Both the position numbers and the translations under genes were made by a program. A DNA stretch of 64,000 bases from Pseudomonas sp. PSE14 (GTDB lineage Bacteria; Pseudomonadota; Gammaproteobacteria; Pseudomonadales; Pseudomonadaceae): the NCBI RefSeq assembly GCF_029203285.1, contig NZ_CP115669.1:2914001-2978000 (forward strand), in the 5' to 3' direction. Positions 33,922 to 42,916 of the stretch are shown here, one piece after another (positions within the stretch are counted from its first letter, which is position 1; every line of letters begins with the position of its first letter). Below the pieces are notes generated by a model. It did not search any database. It was not told where the DNA came from and was given only the letters and a program-made list of their open reading frames with translations.

Positions 33922-34299
33922 ATGATGCTGCAGACCGCCACCACGCAGGCCACTGTCGGGCAATCGGTACGGGGGCTTGCCCCCTGGCAATGCAAGCGCG
34001 CCCTGGAACTGTTGCTGGAGCATCTGGACGAAGGCATCGACGTCTCCACCGTGGCCAACGCCTGCGCCCTGTCGCGCAGCGACTTCAGCCGCAAGTTCAA
34101 GGTCAGCACCGGGGATTCGCCACAGGCGTGGTTGCGTCGGCAGCGGGTGGAGAAAGCCAAGCGACTGCTGGCCGAGGCGCGCCTTCCGCTGGCGGAAATA
34201 GGACTGGAGTGCGGGTTCTGCGACCAGGCTCACTTCTGCCGGATCTTCACCCGCATGGAAGGGATCACGCCGCTGAGCTGGCGGCGCCTGGCGGGCTGA
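33922..34299 (+). CDS. Short AraC-family transcriptional regulator (DNA-binding domain only)
   Basis: A 125-aa protein made only of the two AraC helix-turn-helix motifs (about 25-120; VSTVANACALSRSDFSRKF and LAEIGLECGFCDQAHFCRIF). Stand-alone AraC domains of the SoxS/MarA type exist, so it may be complete. AGGGAG sits 6 nt before the ATG at 33922; ATG at 33925 and 33898 are alternatives. Its 3' end overlaps the convergent NTPase gene by 35 bp. It likely regulates the amidohydrolase-ABM pair divergent to it. Confidence 0.85.
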   Translation: MMLQTATTQATVGQSVRGLAPWQCKRALELLLEHLDEGIDVSTVANACALSRSDFSRKFKVSTGDSPQAWLRRQRVEKAKRLLAEARLPLAEIGLECGFCDQAHFCRIFTRMEGITPLSWRRLAG

Positions 34300-35632
34300 G
34301 CACGTAAGCGCGGGCGGTGTTGGGAATCCGGTAGGCCAGCCCGCCCTCGCCCTGCTCCACCATCAGCAGCGACTTGTCCGCCAGTTGGCGCACCGCGGCG
34401 AAGATGCATTCGGGGCGCAGCCGGGAGCCATCGAGCATGGCCACCGCCGCCTCGAGGGTGAACCTGTCCTTCTTGCGCGCCAGCAGGCGCAGGCAAAGCT
34501 GCTCGCTGGTGCTGAGCTGGCCGAAGCTCCAGTCGTAGGTCGCCCGCAGGCTCTGTTGACGCGCCGGCGCCGTACGCCGCCCGGGCATCTGCAGCGGATA
34601 GGGGGTGTCGAGCAGCGCCGCCAGCTCAGTGAGGCCGAGTACGCCCACCTGCCGCGCCGCCATCTCGATGGCCAATGGGATGCCATCCAGGCACCGGCAG
34701 ATATCGACGATCGACTGCACCTGTGGCCGGCGCAGTTGCAAGCGCGGCGAGACTTCACGCGCCCGCTGGATGAACAGCTGCACGGCCGAACAGGCCAGAA
34801 CCTGCGCCATGGGCAGATCGTCCCGCTCGGGCACTTCCAGCGCCGGCAGGCGCAGCAGGTGCTCGCCCTCGGCCCGCAACGGCTCGCGGCTGGTGGCCAG
34901 CACGTGCAGCCCCCGGTGCAGGCGCAGCAGGTGCTCGATGGCTTCGGCGCAGACGTCGACCAGGTGCTCGCAGTTGTCGAGCAGCAGCAGGGTGGGTTGC
35001 TCGCTGGGCTCGCCAAGCATCCGCGCCAGGGTATGGTGCAGCGATACGCCGTCGGGGTCCGACGACAAATCGAGGAAGTGGGTCTGGGCGAACTGCGTGC
35101 GCGCCAGCTCGGCGGCACGGATCGCCGTGGAAGTCTTGCCCATGCCGCCGGGCCCGACCAGCGTCAGCAGACGGACGCGGGGCAGTTGCGTGAGCAACTG
35201 CTGGATCAGCTCGTCGCGCCCCACCAGCCCCATCAGCATGACCGGCAGGTTGCACAGCGGAGCTTCGCGAACCGGCAGCGTCGCCGACTCCCGCAGGGTC
35301 TCGACCACGCCGACGAAGCCGTAACCGCGCAGAGGCACGTTGGCGATGTAGCGCTCACCGGTCCGCCCCTCGCCGAGCGCGCGGCGCAGTGCGGCGATGT
35401 GCACCCGCAGGTTGATTTCCTCGACCACGGTCGAGCCCCAGACCTGGGCAATGATGGCGTCCTTGCCGATGATTTCGCCCGGGTGTTCGATCAGCACCTG
35501 GAGGATGTCCAGTGCGCGGCTGCCGATGCGTACGGGGCGGTCGTCCTGCAGCAGCTGGCGCTTGTAGGGATGGAAGCGGAAGCGCCCGAACTGCAGGACG
35601 GTATCGGTGCTGGAGTCTGTGTTTGCGCTCAT
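34265..35632 (-). CDS. Winged-helix regulator with NTPase domain (OmpR-type DNA binding)
   Basis: A 455-aa regulator: OmpR/PhoB-type winged helix (about 10-110; KRQLLQDDRPVRIGSRALDILQVL) followed by an AAA/NB-ARC-like NTPase with Walker A GPGGMGKTST and Walker B LLLLDNCEHLVD, and a short winged-helix tail. Homologs of this layout are often near 900 aa with a C-terminal TPR region; here the protein ends soon after the NTPase, in a segment that overlaps the mini-AraC gene. It may be a short natural version or a trimmed gene. ATG at 35632 follows the MSANTDSS opening; no strong ribosome site is seen. Confidence 0.8.
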   Translation of the reverse strand: MSANTDSSTDTVLQFGRFRFHPYKRQLLQDDRPVRIGSRALDILQVLIEHPGEIIGKDAIIAQVWGSTVVEEINLRVHIAALRRALGEGRTGERYIANVPLRGYGFVGVVETLRESATLPVREAPLCNLPVMLMGLVGRDELIQQLLTQLPRVRLLTLVGPGGMGKTSTAIRAAELARTQFAQTHFLDLSSDPDGVSLHHTLARMLGEPSEQPTLLLLDNCEHLVDVCAEAIEHLLRLHRGLHVLATSREPLRAEGEHLLRLPALEVPERDDLPMAQVLACSAVQLFIQRAREVSPRLQLRRPQVQSIVDICRCLDGIPLAIEMAARQVGVLGLTELAALLDTPYPLQMPGRRTAPARQQSLRATYDWSFGQLSTSEQLCLRLLARKKDRFTLEAAVAMLDGSRLRPECIFAAVRQLADKSLLMVEQGEGGLAYRIPNTARAYVLSPPGAASSAA

Positions 35633-35803
35633 CTGCCATTCATCTCTTGAGTCGGTACATCGCTCCGGGGCCAGGCGCCGGAGCGATACCGCAACAGTCG
35701 GGCGGATGCTTCGTGTCGAGGTACTGGAAATACTGGTGCCGTGCAGGTGACCACGCAATTCGACCAGGGGGCCTGATACGGCCAATCTGGATGCGCAAAA
35801 CGG

Positions 35804-36760
35804 TCAATCGCAATTGAAGTGCTGGCGGTACTGGGTCGGCGTCATGCCGATGCGCTCGCCGAACACCGTCCGCATGTGCCGTGGACTGCCGAAACCACTG
35901 CGGCGGGCTACCACTTTCAAGGGCAGCTCGCTGCCTTCGAGCAGCTTGCGCGCATGGTCGATGCGCGCGTTCTGCACGTACTGCATGGGCGTCAGGTTCA
36001 CCTCCCGCTGGAACGCCCGCGAGAAGTTGCGCGGGCTCATCGCCACCAACTCGGCCAGGCGGTCCACCGACAGCGGTTCGTCGATGTGATCCACTACGTA
36101 GGCCTGGGCCTGGGCAATCGCCGAACCGTTGCGCACCACCGCCGCCAGCAGCGGTTTGTAGGCGTTCTGGCCACCCTGGCGGCGCATCACCACCAGCAGC
36201 ACCTTGGCCACTTCCAGCGCCACGTCCTTGCCGTGATCCTCGGCGACCACCGCCAGGGCCATGTCGATACCGGCGGTCACGCCGCCCGAGGTGATCAGGT
36301 TGCGATCCGCGACGTAGATCTGCTCATCCTCGACCCGCGTCGCCGGAAAGCGCTGGGCCAGGCGTTCCAGGTAGTTCCAATGGGTGGTACAGCGATACCC
36401 GTCGAGCAACCCGGCCGCACCGAGCAGGAAGGCGCCGGTACAGATCGCGCCGTAACGCCGCGCGCCACGCGCCGCCTCGGGCAACCAGGCGGTGAGCACC
36501 TCGCAGGGCGTGTTGTAGGCCCCTGGGCCACCGGGCACCAGCAGCAGGTCCACAGCGGGCGGCAGGTCACCCAGCCGCAGGTCCGCCTGCAGGCTCAGCC
36601 CGCTGGAGGCGCGCACCGCTCCGTCGTGGGCCGCCACCGTCAGCAAGCGGTAATGGCGCGCCGGCGGCAGATAGCGGTTGGCCACGGCAAACACTTCCAT
36701 CGGCCCCGACACATCGAGCGCCAGGACATCAGGGTACAGCACCATTGCCACCGTCTTCAT
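35804..36760 (-). CDS. GlxA-family transcriptional regulator (DJ-1/PfpI plus AraC)
   Basis: A 318-aa regulator: DJ-1/PfpI-like domain (about 1-180, AICTGAFLLGAAG elbow) plus AraC helix-turn-helix (about 215-312, LSVDRLAELVAMSPRNFSRAF). CAAGGTAG precedes the ATG at 36760. It is divergent from an isochorismatase-like hydrolase gene across 251 bp, which holds a perfect 7-bp dyad at 36839. That gene is its likely target. Confidence 0.88.
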   Translation of the reverse strand: MKTVAMVLYPDVLALDVSGPMEVFAVANRYLPPARHYRLLTVAAHDGAVRASSGLSLQADLRLGDLPPAVDLLLVPGGPGAYNTPCEVLTAWLPEAARGARRYGAICTGAFLLGAAGLLDGYRCTTHWNYLERLAQRFPATRVEDEQIYVADRNLITSGGVTAGIDMALAVVAEDHGKDVALEVAKVLLVVMRRQGGQNAYKPLLAAVVRNGSAIAQAQAYVVDHIDEPLSVDRLAELVAMSPRNFSRAFQREVNLTPMQYVQNARIDHARKLLEGSELPLKVVARRSGFGSPRHMRTVFGERIGMTPTQYRQHFNCD

Positions 36761-36838
36761 CGAACTACCTTGGTTGCGATCAATCTCTTCGGGCTCCTTG
36801 GCTGAGATACGCCTTATGTGTCGTGTAGCCGACAATCT

Positions 36839-36856
36839 ACCTAGCCAATGCTAGGT
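36839..36856. promoter_or_regulatory. Inverted repeat in the GlxA/isochorismatase divergent region
   Basis: ACCTAGC and GCTAGGT pair around CAAT, a compact 18-bp dyad. It is placed between divergent genes, where the GlxA-type regulator could bind. Confidence 0.4.
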
Positions 36857-37011
36857 CGAATAGAACATTTGCGCCCTGGCGCTGCGAAAGCGCCGAGCAC
36901 ATCGATCCAAGAAATACCAGGGCAGCGGACTCCATAGTTTGATCGCCACGCCGGCCTCGGGCCGGCGAATCCTGCGCAGAAACCGTGCGCACCACCCTAG
37001 GAGATCCGCTC

Positions 37012-37665
37012 ATGCCCACCGCCTCGGCCGTTCCCGGCAAAACCCTGCTGAACCCAACCGACCACACCCTGATCATGATCGACCACCAGTCGCAGATGTC
37101 CTTCGCGACCAAGTCCATCGACGCGGTAACCCTGCGCAACAACGCGGCGCTGGTGGCCAAGGCGGCGAAGGAATTCGGCGTCTCCACCATCCTCACCACC
37201 GTTGCCGAGAAGAGCTTCTCCGGCCCGATCTTCGACGAGATCAAGTCGGTATTCCCCGACTACAAGGTCATCGACCGCACCAGCATGAACACCTGGGAAG
37301 ACCCGCGCATCGCCGTCGAGGTGAACAAGCACGGCAAGCAGAAGATCGTCCTCGCCGGCCTCTGGACCTCGGTGTGCATCGTCGGCCCGGCGCTCTCGGC
37401 CATCGACCAGGGCTTCGAGGTGTACGTGATCGCCGACGCCTGTGGCGACGTGTCCACCGAGGCCCACGAGATGGCCCTGCAGCGCATGATCCAACTGGGC
37501 GCTCGCCCCATGACGTCCCTGCAATACCTGCTCGAACTGCAGCGCGACTGGGCCCGTGGCGAAACCTACGACCAGACCGTGAAGACCTCCATCGCCCACG
37601 GCGGCGCCTACGGCCTGGGCCTGATCTACGCCAAGACCATGTTCAACGCCAGCGAAGGCCACTGA
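37012..37665 (+). CDS. Isochorismatase-like cysteine hydrolase (YcaC-type)
   Basis: A 217-aa alpha/beta hydrolase of the isochorismatase superfamily. The triad residues visible are Asp24 (IMIDHQ), a Lys near 67 (AEKSFSGP) and Cys122 (LWTSVCIVGP), with the cis-peptide segment before Cys. It resembles YcaC-like proteins of Pseudomonas. The natural substrate is not known; such enzymes act on amides or isochorismate-like compounds. CTAGGAG is 8 nt before the ATG at 37012. A classical terminator follows. Confidence 0.88.
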   Translation: MPTASAVPGKTLLNPTDHTLIMIDHQSQMSFATKSIDAVTLRNNAALVAKAAKEFGVSTILTTVAEKSFSGPIFDEIKSVFPDYKVIDRTSMNTWEDPRIAVEVNKHGKQKIVLAGLWTSVCIVGPALSAIDQGFEVYVIADACGDVSTEAHEMALQRMIQLGARPMTSLQYLLELQRDWARGETYDQTVKTSIAHGGAYGLGLIYAKTMFNASEGH

Positions 37666-37674
37666 GCCTGAACA

Positions 37675-37695
37675 GGGAGCGGCACTGCCGCTCCC
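37675..37695 (+). terminator. Rho-independent terminator after the isochorismatase gene
   Basis: GGGAGCGGC/GCCGCTCCC forms a strong stem with a 3-nt loop, followed by TTTCCTTT. It ends 30 bp before the convergent MFS stop. Confidence 0.8.
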
Positions 37696-37724
37696 TTTCC
37701 TTTACCGGGTCATCGAATACCCGC

Positions 37725-38951
37725 TCAAGGCTGTGCTCTGAACTCGCCATCGACAGCCTCTCCCGCCTCCGCTTCAGCCCGGAACAGCAGCGCCGTCTCC
37801 ATCACCAGGGCCAGCGCAATGGCGCCGGCGGCCATGGCGAACAGCAGGGTGTAATGACCGTGGCTCGCGCTGAACAGCGCCGAATAGGCGTAGCCGGCAA
37901 TGGCCTGGAAGCTGGCGAAGGACACCGTGGCACGGCTCCAGGTGGCGTTCTGCGCAGCGTGACCGGGCACCAGTTGATGCACCCGTGCCAGGGCCAACGG
38001 CACGATGCCCGGCGGGAACGAGCCAATAGCCAGGCTGGCCAGGCCAAGCAGGCGCAGGTCGGTGGTTTCCAGCAGCAGCCCAAGGGCGATCAGTTGCGCC
38101 GCCAGTACCAGGCGAATCGCCGCCCGCGCACCGAGGTGGTCGGCGAGGAAGCCGTAGATCACTGGCCCGACGATGGCGCCGACGCCGTAGAGCGTCCAGA
38201 TCAGCGCGCCGCCATGGGTGCCGGCGCCGAGTCCGCGCGTCACGTAGTCCACCAGGAACATCATCGGCGCCACCAGCGCAGTCGCCATCAGCGCGTATTG
38301 GGCGAACAGCACATGGATGCCCGCCGTGGCGCGCGGCGCCTCGACCGGGTGCGCCTGGGCATGGGGCTGCTCCTGCGGCCAGCCGAACCAGCTGCTCAGG
38401 CTCAGCGCCAGGGCCAGCGCACCGAGGCCGAGCCAGGTTTGCAGCAGGCCCAGCGACAGCAACAGTGGCACCAGGGTGCCGGACGCGGCGATGCCCAGGC
38501 CGATGCCGAGGAAGATCGCGCCACTGGCCAGCCCGCGACGGTGGGCGGCCACGTGCGGGAGGATGGTGCTGGCGGCCAGCACCATGATCACCCCGCCGGA
38601 AATCCCCGACACCAGGCGCCAGAAGAAGAACCAGGCCTGGTTCAGCGGCCAGGCGCAGGCGAAGAACGACAGCGTGACCAGCAGCATCATCGCCCGCAGC
38701 ACCGCCGTGCTGGACCAGCGCGCGGCCAGCGGACGCCCGGCCAGTGCACCGAGCAGATAGCCGGCGAGATTGGCCGCACCGAGGTAGACCACGGCGGAGG
38801 CGGAGAACCAGTGCGCCTCGATCAGCGCCGGAATCAGCGGCGTGTAGGCGAAGCGCGCAAGACCGATGCCGACCAGGCTGGCGCAAAGTCCGGCCCAGAT
38901 CGGCAACCAGAGGGAGCCTCGGCTGGCGAGGCGGGAAGCATCGGCATTCAT
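37725..38951 (-). CDS. MFS transporter (YbfB/YjiJ family)
   Basis: A 408-aa transporter with 12 predicted spans and the YbfB/YjiJ-type opening (LPIWAGLCASLVGIGLARFAYTPLIPALIE). The start at 38951 avoids a 36-codon leader that overlaps the LysR promoter. It is divergent from the LysR gene at 39083, which probably controls it. The substrate is unknown; the family is thought to export small organic compounds. Confidence 0.85.
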   Translation of the reverse strand: MNADASRLASRGSLWLPIWAGLCASLVGIGLARFAYTPLIPALIEAHWFSASAVVYLGAANLAGYLLGALAGRPLAARWSSTAVLRAMMLLVTLSFFACAWPLNQAWFFFWRLVSGISGGVIMVLAASTILPHVAAHRRGLASGAIFLGIGLGIAASGTLVPLLLSLGLLQTWLGLGALALALSLSSWFGWPQEQPHAQAHPVEAPRATAGIHVLFAQYALMATALVAPMMFLVDYVTRGLGAGTHGGALIWTLYGVGAIVGPVIYGFLADHLGARAAIRLVLAAQLIALGLLLETTDLRLLGLASLAIGSFPPGIVPLALARVHQLVPGHAAQNATWSRATVSFASFQAIAGYAYSALFSASHGHYTLLFAMAAGAIALALVMETALLFRAEAEAGEAVDGEFRAQP

Positions 38952-39082
38952 GACGACCCCTATCGCGCCGTCAGGCGGCGCCGTTGAGTGGTGATGGGGG
39001 AAATCATAAAGTTGCCGGGAAATGAAATAATGCAGCGAGTTTCCTTCCCTGAGCTGCATTTATGCATCAACAAGGAGTCGCC

Positions 39083-39955
39083 ATGATGAACTGGGACGAT
39101 GCGCGGGTATTCCTCGCCCTGTGCCGCGAGCAGACCCTGCGCGGTGCTGCCCGCGTGCTGGCGGTGGACCAGGCCACGGTGGGCCGGCGCCTGGCCTCGC
39201 TGGAGCGTTCGCTGGACGCCACCCTGTTCCTGCGCACCTCCGCCGGCTACAGCCTGACCGCGGCCGGCGAGATCGCCATGAGCGCGGCGCTGAACATGGA
39301 ATCTTCCGCTGCCGAGCTGCAACGGCAGATCCTCGGCATGGACGACCGCATGAGCGGCGTGGTGCGGATCACCACCACCGATGCATTCGCCACCGATTTC
39401 ATCATCCCCGCCATCGCCACGCTGCACCGCCAGGAGCCGGGCATCGAGGTTCAGCTGCAGACCTCGACGCAGATGCTCAACCTGAGCAAGCGCGAGGCGG
39501 ACATCGCCGTGCGCACCCACCAGCCGGAGAACCCCGACCTGATCGTGCGCCGCCTGGCGCGCTGGGACAGCGGGCTGTTCGCCTCACGCGGGTACATCGA
39601 GGAGCGCGGCGTGCCCGAGCCGGGCAGTGCCTTCGCCGGGCACGACCTGGTGGTCTATCAGCCCTATCTGGACAGCGGCAAGGACGTGCTCCTGGCCTCG
39701 GAGCCGATCATCCACGGCCGCATCGCCATGACCTGCACCTCCGGCTTCATGGTCCGCCGCGCCCTGCTCGGTGGCCTGGGCGTGGGTGAATTGCCGTTGC
39801 CGCTGGGAGCATCGGAGGGGCTGGTGCGCCTCTGGCCCGAGCGCACCCTGCCCTATGACGTGTGGTTGGTGACCCACAAGGACGTGCGCCACACCGCGCG
39901 GGTGCGGGCGGTGATCGATGCGATCGCGGCGGCCTTCGGCGAGGTCACCGCGTAG
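39083..39955 (+). CDS. LysR-type transcriptional regulator
   Basis: A 290-aa LysR protein with the helix-turn-helix near 17-36 (LRGAARVLAVDQATVGRRLASLE) and an effector domain. It resembles regulators that repress or activate a divergent MFS gene, here at 37725-38951. AAGGAG lies 6 nt before the ATG at 39083; Met codons at 39062 and 39086 are alternatives. Its stop codon TAG is part of a palindromic repeat. Confidence 0.88.
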   Translation: MMNWDDARVFLALCREQTLRGAARVLAVDQATVGRRLASLERSLDATLFLRTSAGYSLTAAGEIAMSAALNMESSAAELQRQILGMDDRMSGVVRITTTDAFATDFIIPAIATLHRQEPGIEVQLQTSTQMLNLSKREADIAVRTHQPENPDLIVRRLARWDSGLFASRGYIEERGVPEPGSAFAGHDLVVYQPYLDSGKDVLLASEPIIHGRIAMTCTSGFMVRRALLGGLGVGELPLPLGASEGLVRLWPERTLPYDVWLVTHKDVRHTARVRAVIDAIAAAFGEVTA

Positions 39956-39987
39956 GGCGTACAACCCCGAACGGTTGTACGCCCTGC
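39952..39987. repeat. GTAGGGCG palindrome overlapping a LysR stop codon
   Basis: GTAGGGCGTACAACC and GGTTGTACGCCCTGC pair around CCGAAC. The TAG at 39953-39955 is the stop codon of the LysR gene. The repeat fills the gap between the convergent LysR and MBL genes, so it may also serve as terminator. Confidence 0.8.
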
Positions 39988-39989
39988 TC

Positions 39990-40997
39990 TCACTGAATCA
40001 GCGGTACCTGCGCGGGACGCTGGTAAGGCCCGTAGTTCACCGGCGCCCAGTCGAAGGCCTTGCCTTCGCGGCTGACATGGCCGATGCCCGGGAACGGCAA
40101 GTGCGCGGCGGCGACCCAGGTACCGCCCTTGGCCAGGGCCGTGAACTCGGCGTCGCGGGTCTTGATCGCCTGTTTCGGATCGACATCGAAGCGGATCGCC
40201 ACTTCCGGGTGGGCGAACTGCACCGCCACGTTGTGGATCAGGTCGCCGATGAACACGATGGACTGCCCCTTGGACTCGAAGCGGTAGCTGGTGCTGCCCG
40301 GCGTATGGCCGACGGTGCTCTCGGTCTTCAGCTCGGGGATCGGCGAGGCCGGCGGCACGAAGGTCTGCAAGCGGCCGGCGGACTGGTACGGCGCCAGGGA
40401 CTTCTGCGCGACCTCGAAGAACCCGCGCGCTTCTTTCGGCGCCTGCTCCAGGCGCTTCGCATCGAGCCAGTAATCGGCCTCCGCGCGGGCGGCATACACC
40501 GTGGCATTGGGGAACAGCGCCCCGTCCTGCCCGTCCACCAGGCCGCAGACGTGGTCCAGGTGCATATGGGTCACCAGCACGGTGTCGACCTGTTCGGGGC
40601 TGTAGCCGGCCGCCTTCATGTTCTCCAGCAGATGCCCGGCGGTGCCGCCGAGGCACTGCCCGGCGCCGCTGTCCACCAGCACCAGGTGCTGGCCGGTATT
40701 GACCAGGAAGGCGTTGAAACTGGTCTGCACCCGATCGCCGGCCATGGCCTGCCGTGCCAGCAGCGCCTGGATGCGCTCGGGGCTCATGCCCAGCAACAGA
40801 CCGGGGGACAGGTCGTTGAAGCCATCGAAGAGCGCCGTCACTTCGTAGTCACCCACCGCCAGGCGGTAGTAGCCCGGCACCTGCGTCCTCGGTGCGGCCG
40901 GTGCCTGGGCCTGTGCGTGAGCGGCTGCCAATAGCGAGAGGCTGGCCAGCAGGGTGAGTCCGTGCCTGGACCCGCTCCTGGAAAGTAGTGCCGGCAT
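39990..40997 (-). CDS. Exported MBL-fold metallohydrolase
   Basis: A 335-aa protein with a signal peptide (to about residue 32, AQAQA) and zinc motif THMHLDH (His144, His146, Asp148, His149), with later ligands in STVGHTPGS and IFIGDLIH-like segments. It belongs to the broad family that includes quorum-quenching lactonases and alkyl sulfatase-like hydrolases; substrate unknown. The start at 40997 gives the signal peptide. A hairpin at 41077 separates it from the DsbA-like gene, so it is a separate unit. Confidence 0.85.
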   Translation of the reverse strand: MPALLSRSGSRHGLTLLASLSLLAAAHAQAQAPAAPRTQVPGYYRLAVGDYEVTALFDGFNDLSPGLLLGMSPERIQALLARQAMAGDRVQTSFNAFLVNTGQHLVLVDSGAGQCLGGTAGHLLENMKAAGYSPEQVDTVLVTHMHLDHVCGLVDGQDGALFPNATVYAARAEADYWLDAKRLEQAPKEARGFFEVAQKSLAPYQSAGRLQTFVPPASPIPELKTESTVGHTPGSTSYRFESKGQSIVFIGDLIHNVAVQFAHPEVAIRFDVDPKQAIKTRDAEFTALAKGGTWVAAAHLPFPGIGHVSREGKAFDWAPVNYGPYQRPAQVPLIQ

Positions 40998-41076
40998 GAT
41001 GGGCGAATCTCCGTGGGAAGTGGGAGGTCCATCCTCCGGCAAGTCCACCGGCGCCTCTTGTACCGGTGTGCTGAGT

Positions 41077-41108
41077 CGATCGCCCAGGCCCCGGGCGCTG
41101 GGCGATCG
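41077..41108 (-). terminator. Hairpin after the DsbA-like gene
   Basis: CGATCGCCCAG and CTGGGCGATCG form a perfect 11-bp stem with a 10-nt GC-rich loop. It lies just past the stop at 41117 on the minus strand. No T tract. Confidence 0.55.
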
Positions 41109-41116
41109 CGGGAGCC

Positions 41117-41752
41117 TCAGGCCAGCAGGCTCTGCAACTTTTCCTTGAAGCGCTCGGGGTGGGACAGGTAATGCCCCACCGGCAGCACCTCCAGGCGACC
41201 GTCATGCTCCAGGGCGAAGGCCGGAAAGCCGCGTGCCTGGAGGCGCTGCATCCAGCCCTGGCTGTCGCGCAGGTGCGCCTTCAGCTCGTCGCCGGTGAAG
41301 GCGGCGAAGCGCTCCGCGAAGGCCTGGCGATCCAGGCCGATCTCGGCTGCCAGCTCGATCGCCACCTGCGGGTCCGCAACTTCGCGGCCTTCCTGGAAAT
41401 AGGCGCTGTGCAGCCGTTCGAGCAGTTCGACGCCGCGTCCGGCCAGCTCTTCGGCCACCAGCATCGCGACGATGGGCACCGAGGAGTCGAGACGGACGTC
41501 CTCGCGCTCCTGGATACCGTCGGTATAGGCCACCCCGAACGGCTGGCCGGTCAGTTGGGTCACCCGTTCCTCATGAGGACGGACGAAGTCGCGCCAGTCG
41601 GCCCCCATGAAGCGGGCCTTGTCGCCGGACAGCATGCCCACGCCATGGGGCTGGATGGCCAGGCCGGCCACGCCGCGGGCGGCATCGATCATCGGTGCCG
41701 CGCCATAGCACCAGGCGCAGAAGGGATCGTAGAGGTAGTGCAGTGTGCTCAT
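41117..41752 (-). CDS. DsbA-family thioredoxin-fold protein
   Basis: A 211-aa cytoplasmic DsbA-like protein with active site CAWC in YDPFCAWCYGAAPMID near the N-terminus and no signal peptide. It is of the FrnE / 2-hydroxychromene isomerase-like type, so glutathione or protein-disulfide chemistry in the cytoplasm is likely. AAGGAGG precedes the ATG. It lies 24 bp downstream of the alkene reductase gene on the same strand, in a stress-type redox operon with the reductase and FAD monooxygenase. Confidence 0.88.
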   Translation of the reverse strand: MSTLHYLYDPFCAWCYGAAPMIDAARGVAGLAIQPHGVGMLSGDKARFMGADWRDFVRPHEERVTQLTGQPFGVAYTDGIQEREDVRLDSSVPIVAMLVAEELAGRGVELLERLHSAYFQEGREVADPQVAIELAAEIGLDRQAFAERFAAFTGDELKAHLRDSQGWMQRLQARGFPAFALEHDGRLEVLPVGHYLSHPERFKEKLQSLLA

Positions 41753-41776
41753 GGCTCGTTCCTCCTTCAGGTTCGT

Positions 41777-42889
41777 TCAGCCGTGCAATGGGTAGTCGGT
41801 GTAGCCGCGATGGTCGCCGCCGAAGAAGCTGGCGGCATCGGGCAGGTTGAGCGGCAGCCCCTCGCGCAGCCGGCGCGGCAGGTCTGGGTTGGCGATGAAG
41901 GGCCGGCCGAAGGCGATCAGGTCCGCCCGGCCATTGGCCAGCGCAGTCTCCGCGGTCTGTGCGTCGTACCCGCCGGCCAGGATCAGCACGCCACTCCAGG
42001 CCTCGCGAAGTTGGCCGATGATGAGATCCCAGCGCGGGTCGACCTGCTCGTCCTTCACGGTGCCGACCATCATCGGTTCGACCAGGTGCAGGTAGGCCAG
42101 CCCGTAGCGGTTCAGCGCTTCGACGATGTAGCCGAAGGTGGCCTCCGGGGTGTCGTCGCCCATGCCCATGAAGCGTCCCATGGGTGTGAGGCGCACACCG
42201 ACACGCTCGGCCCCGACCTCCTCGACCACCGCTTCGACCACCTCCAGCAGCAGCCGGGCGCGGTTGCGGTAGTCGCCGCCGTAGGCGTCCTGTCGCTGGT
42301 TGCTCTGGCTATTGATGAACTGGTCGATCAGGTAACCATTCCCGGCGTGGATCTCCACCCCGTCCATGCCGGCCTGCAGGGCCTTGCGGGCGGCCTGGCG
42401 GTAATCCTCGACGATGGCCTGGATGCCCTGGATCGTCAGTTCCTGGGGCACCGGGATCTCACCCCAGGTGCCCTCGCCGTTCGCATCGACGATGAAGGTC
42501 CTGCCCGGCACCGGCAAGGCGCTGGGCGCCACCGGCAAGGCGCCGTCCGGCTGGAAGCTGGGGTGTGAAACGCGGCCCACGTGCCAGAGCTGCATGAAGA
42601 TCAGCCCGTCGGCATCGTGCACGGCATCGGCGACCTGGCGCCAGGCGTCGACCTGCGCCTGGCTGTAGATGCCCGGAGTCCAGGCATAGCCCTGGCCCTG
42701 GCGGGAAATCTGCGTCGCCTCGGTGATGATCAGTGCGGCACTGGCGCGCTGGCGGTAGTACTCGATGTTCAGGCCCGTGGGGACGTCGCCTGGCTGGCCG
42801 GCCCGCGAGCGGGTGAGCGGTGCCATGACCACGCGGTGGGGCAAGTCGAAAGGACCTACGGCAATGGGCTGGAAAAGGTTCTGAGTCAT
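41777..42889 (-). CDS. Alkene reductase, Old Yellow Enzyme family
   Basis: A 370-aa FMN enzyme that reduces activated C=C bonds of enals, enones or nitroesters with NAD(P)H. The signature substrate pair is His-Asn in HAGNGYLIDQF, with the FMN segment FGRPFIANPDLP and the N-terminal PLTRSRA. It resembles NemA/XenA-type reductases. It lies between the FAD monooxygenase (27 bp upstream) and the DsbA-like gene, so the three are an operon divergent from a LysR gene at 44197. Confidence 0.92.
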   Translation of the reverse strand: MTQNLFQPIAVGPFDLPHRVVMAPLTRSRAGQPGDVPTGLNIEYYRQRASAALIITEATQISRQGQGYAWTPGIYSQAQVDAWRQVADAVHDADGLIFMQLWHVGRVSHPSFQPDGALPVAPSALPVPGRTFIVDANGEGTWGEIPVPQELTIQGIQAIVEDYRQAARKALQAGMDGVEIHAGNGYLIDQFINSQSNQRQDAYGGDYRNRARLLLEVVEAVVEEVGAERVGVRLTPMGRFMGMGDDTPEATFGYIVEALNRYGLAYLHLVEPMMVGTVKDEQVDPRWDLIIGQLREAWSGVLILAGGYDAQTAETALANGRADLIAFGRPFIANPDLPRRLREGLPLNLPDAASFFGGDHRGYTDYPLHG

Positions 42890-42916
42890 GTCGGAATCTC
42901 CGTATCGGGGTTGGGG

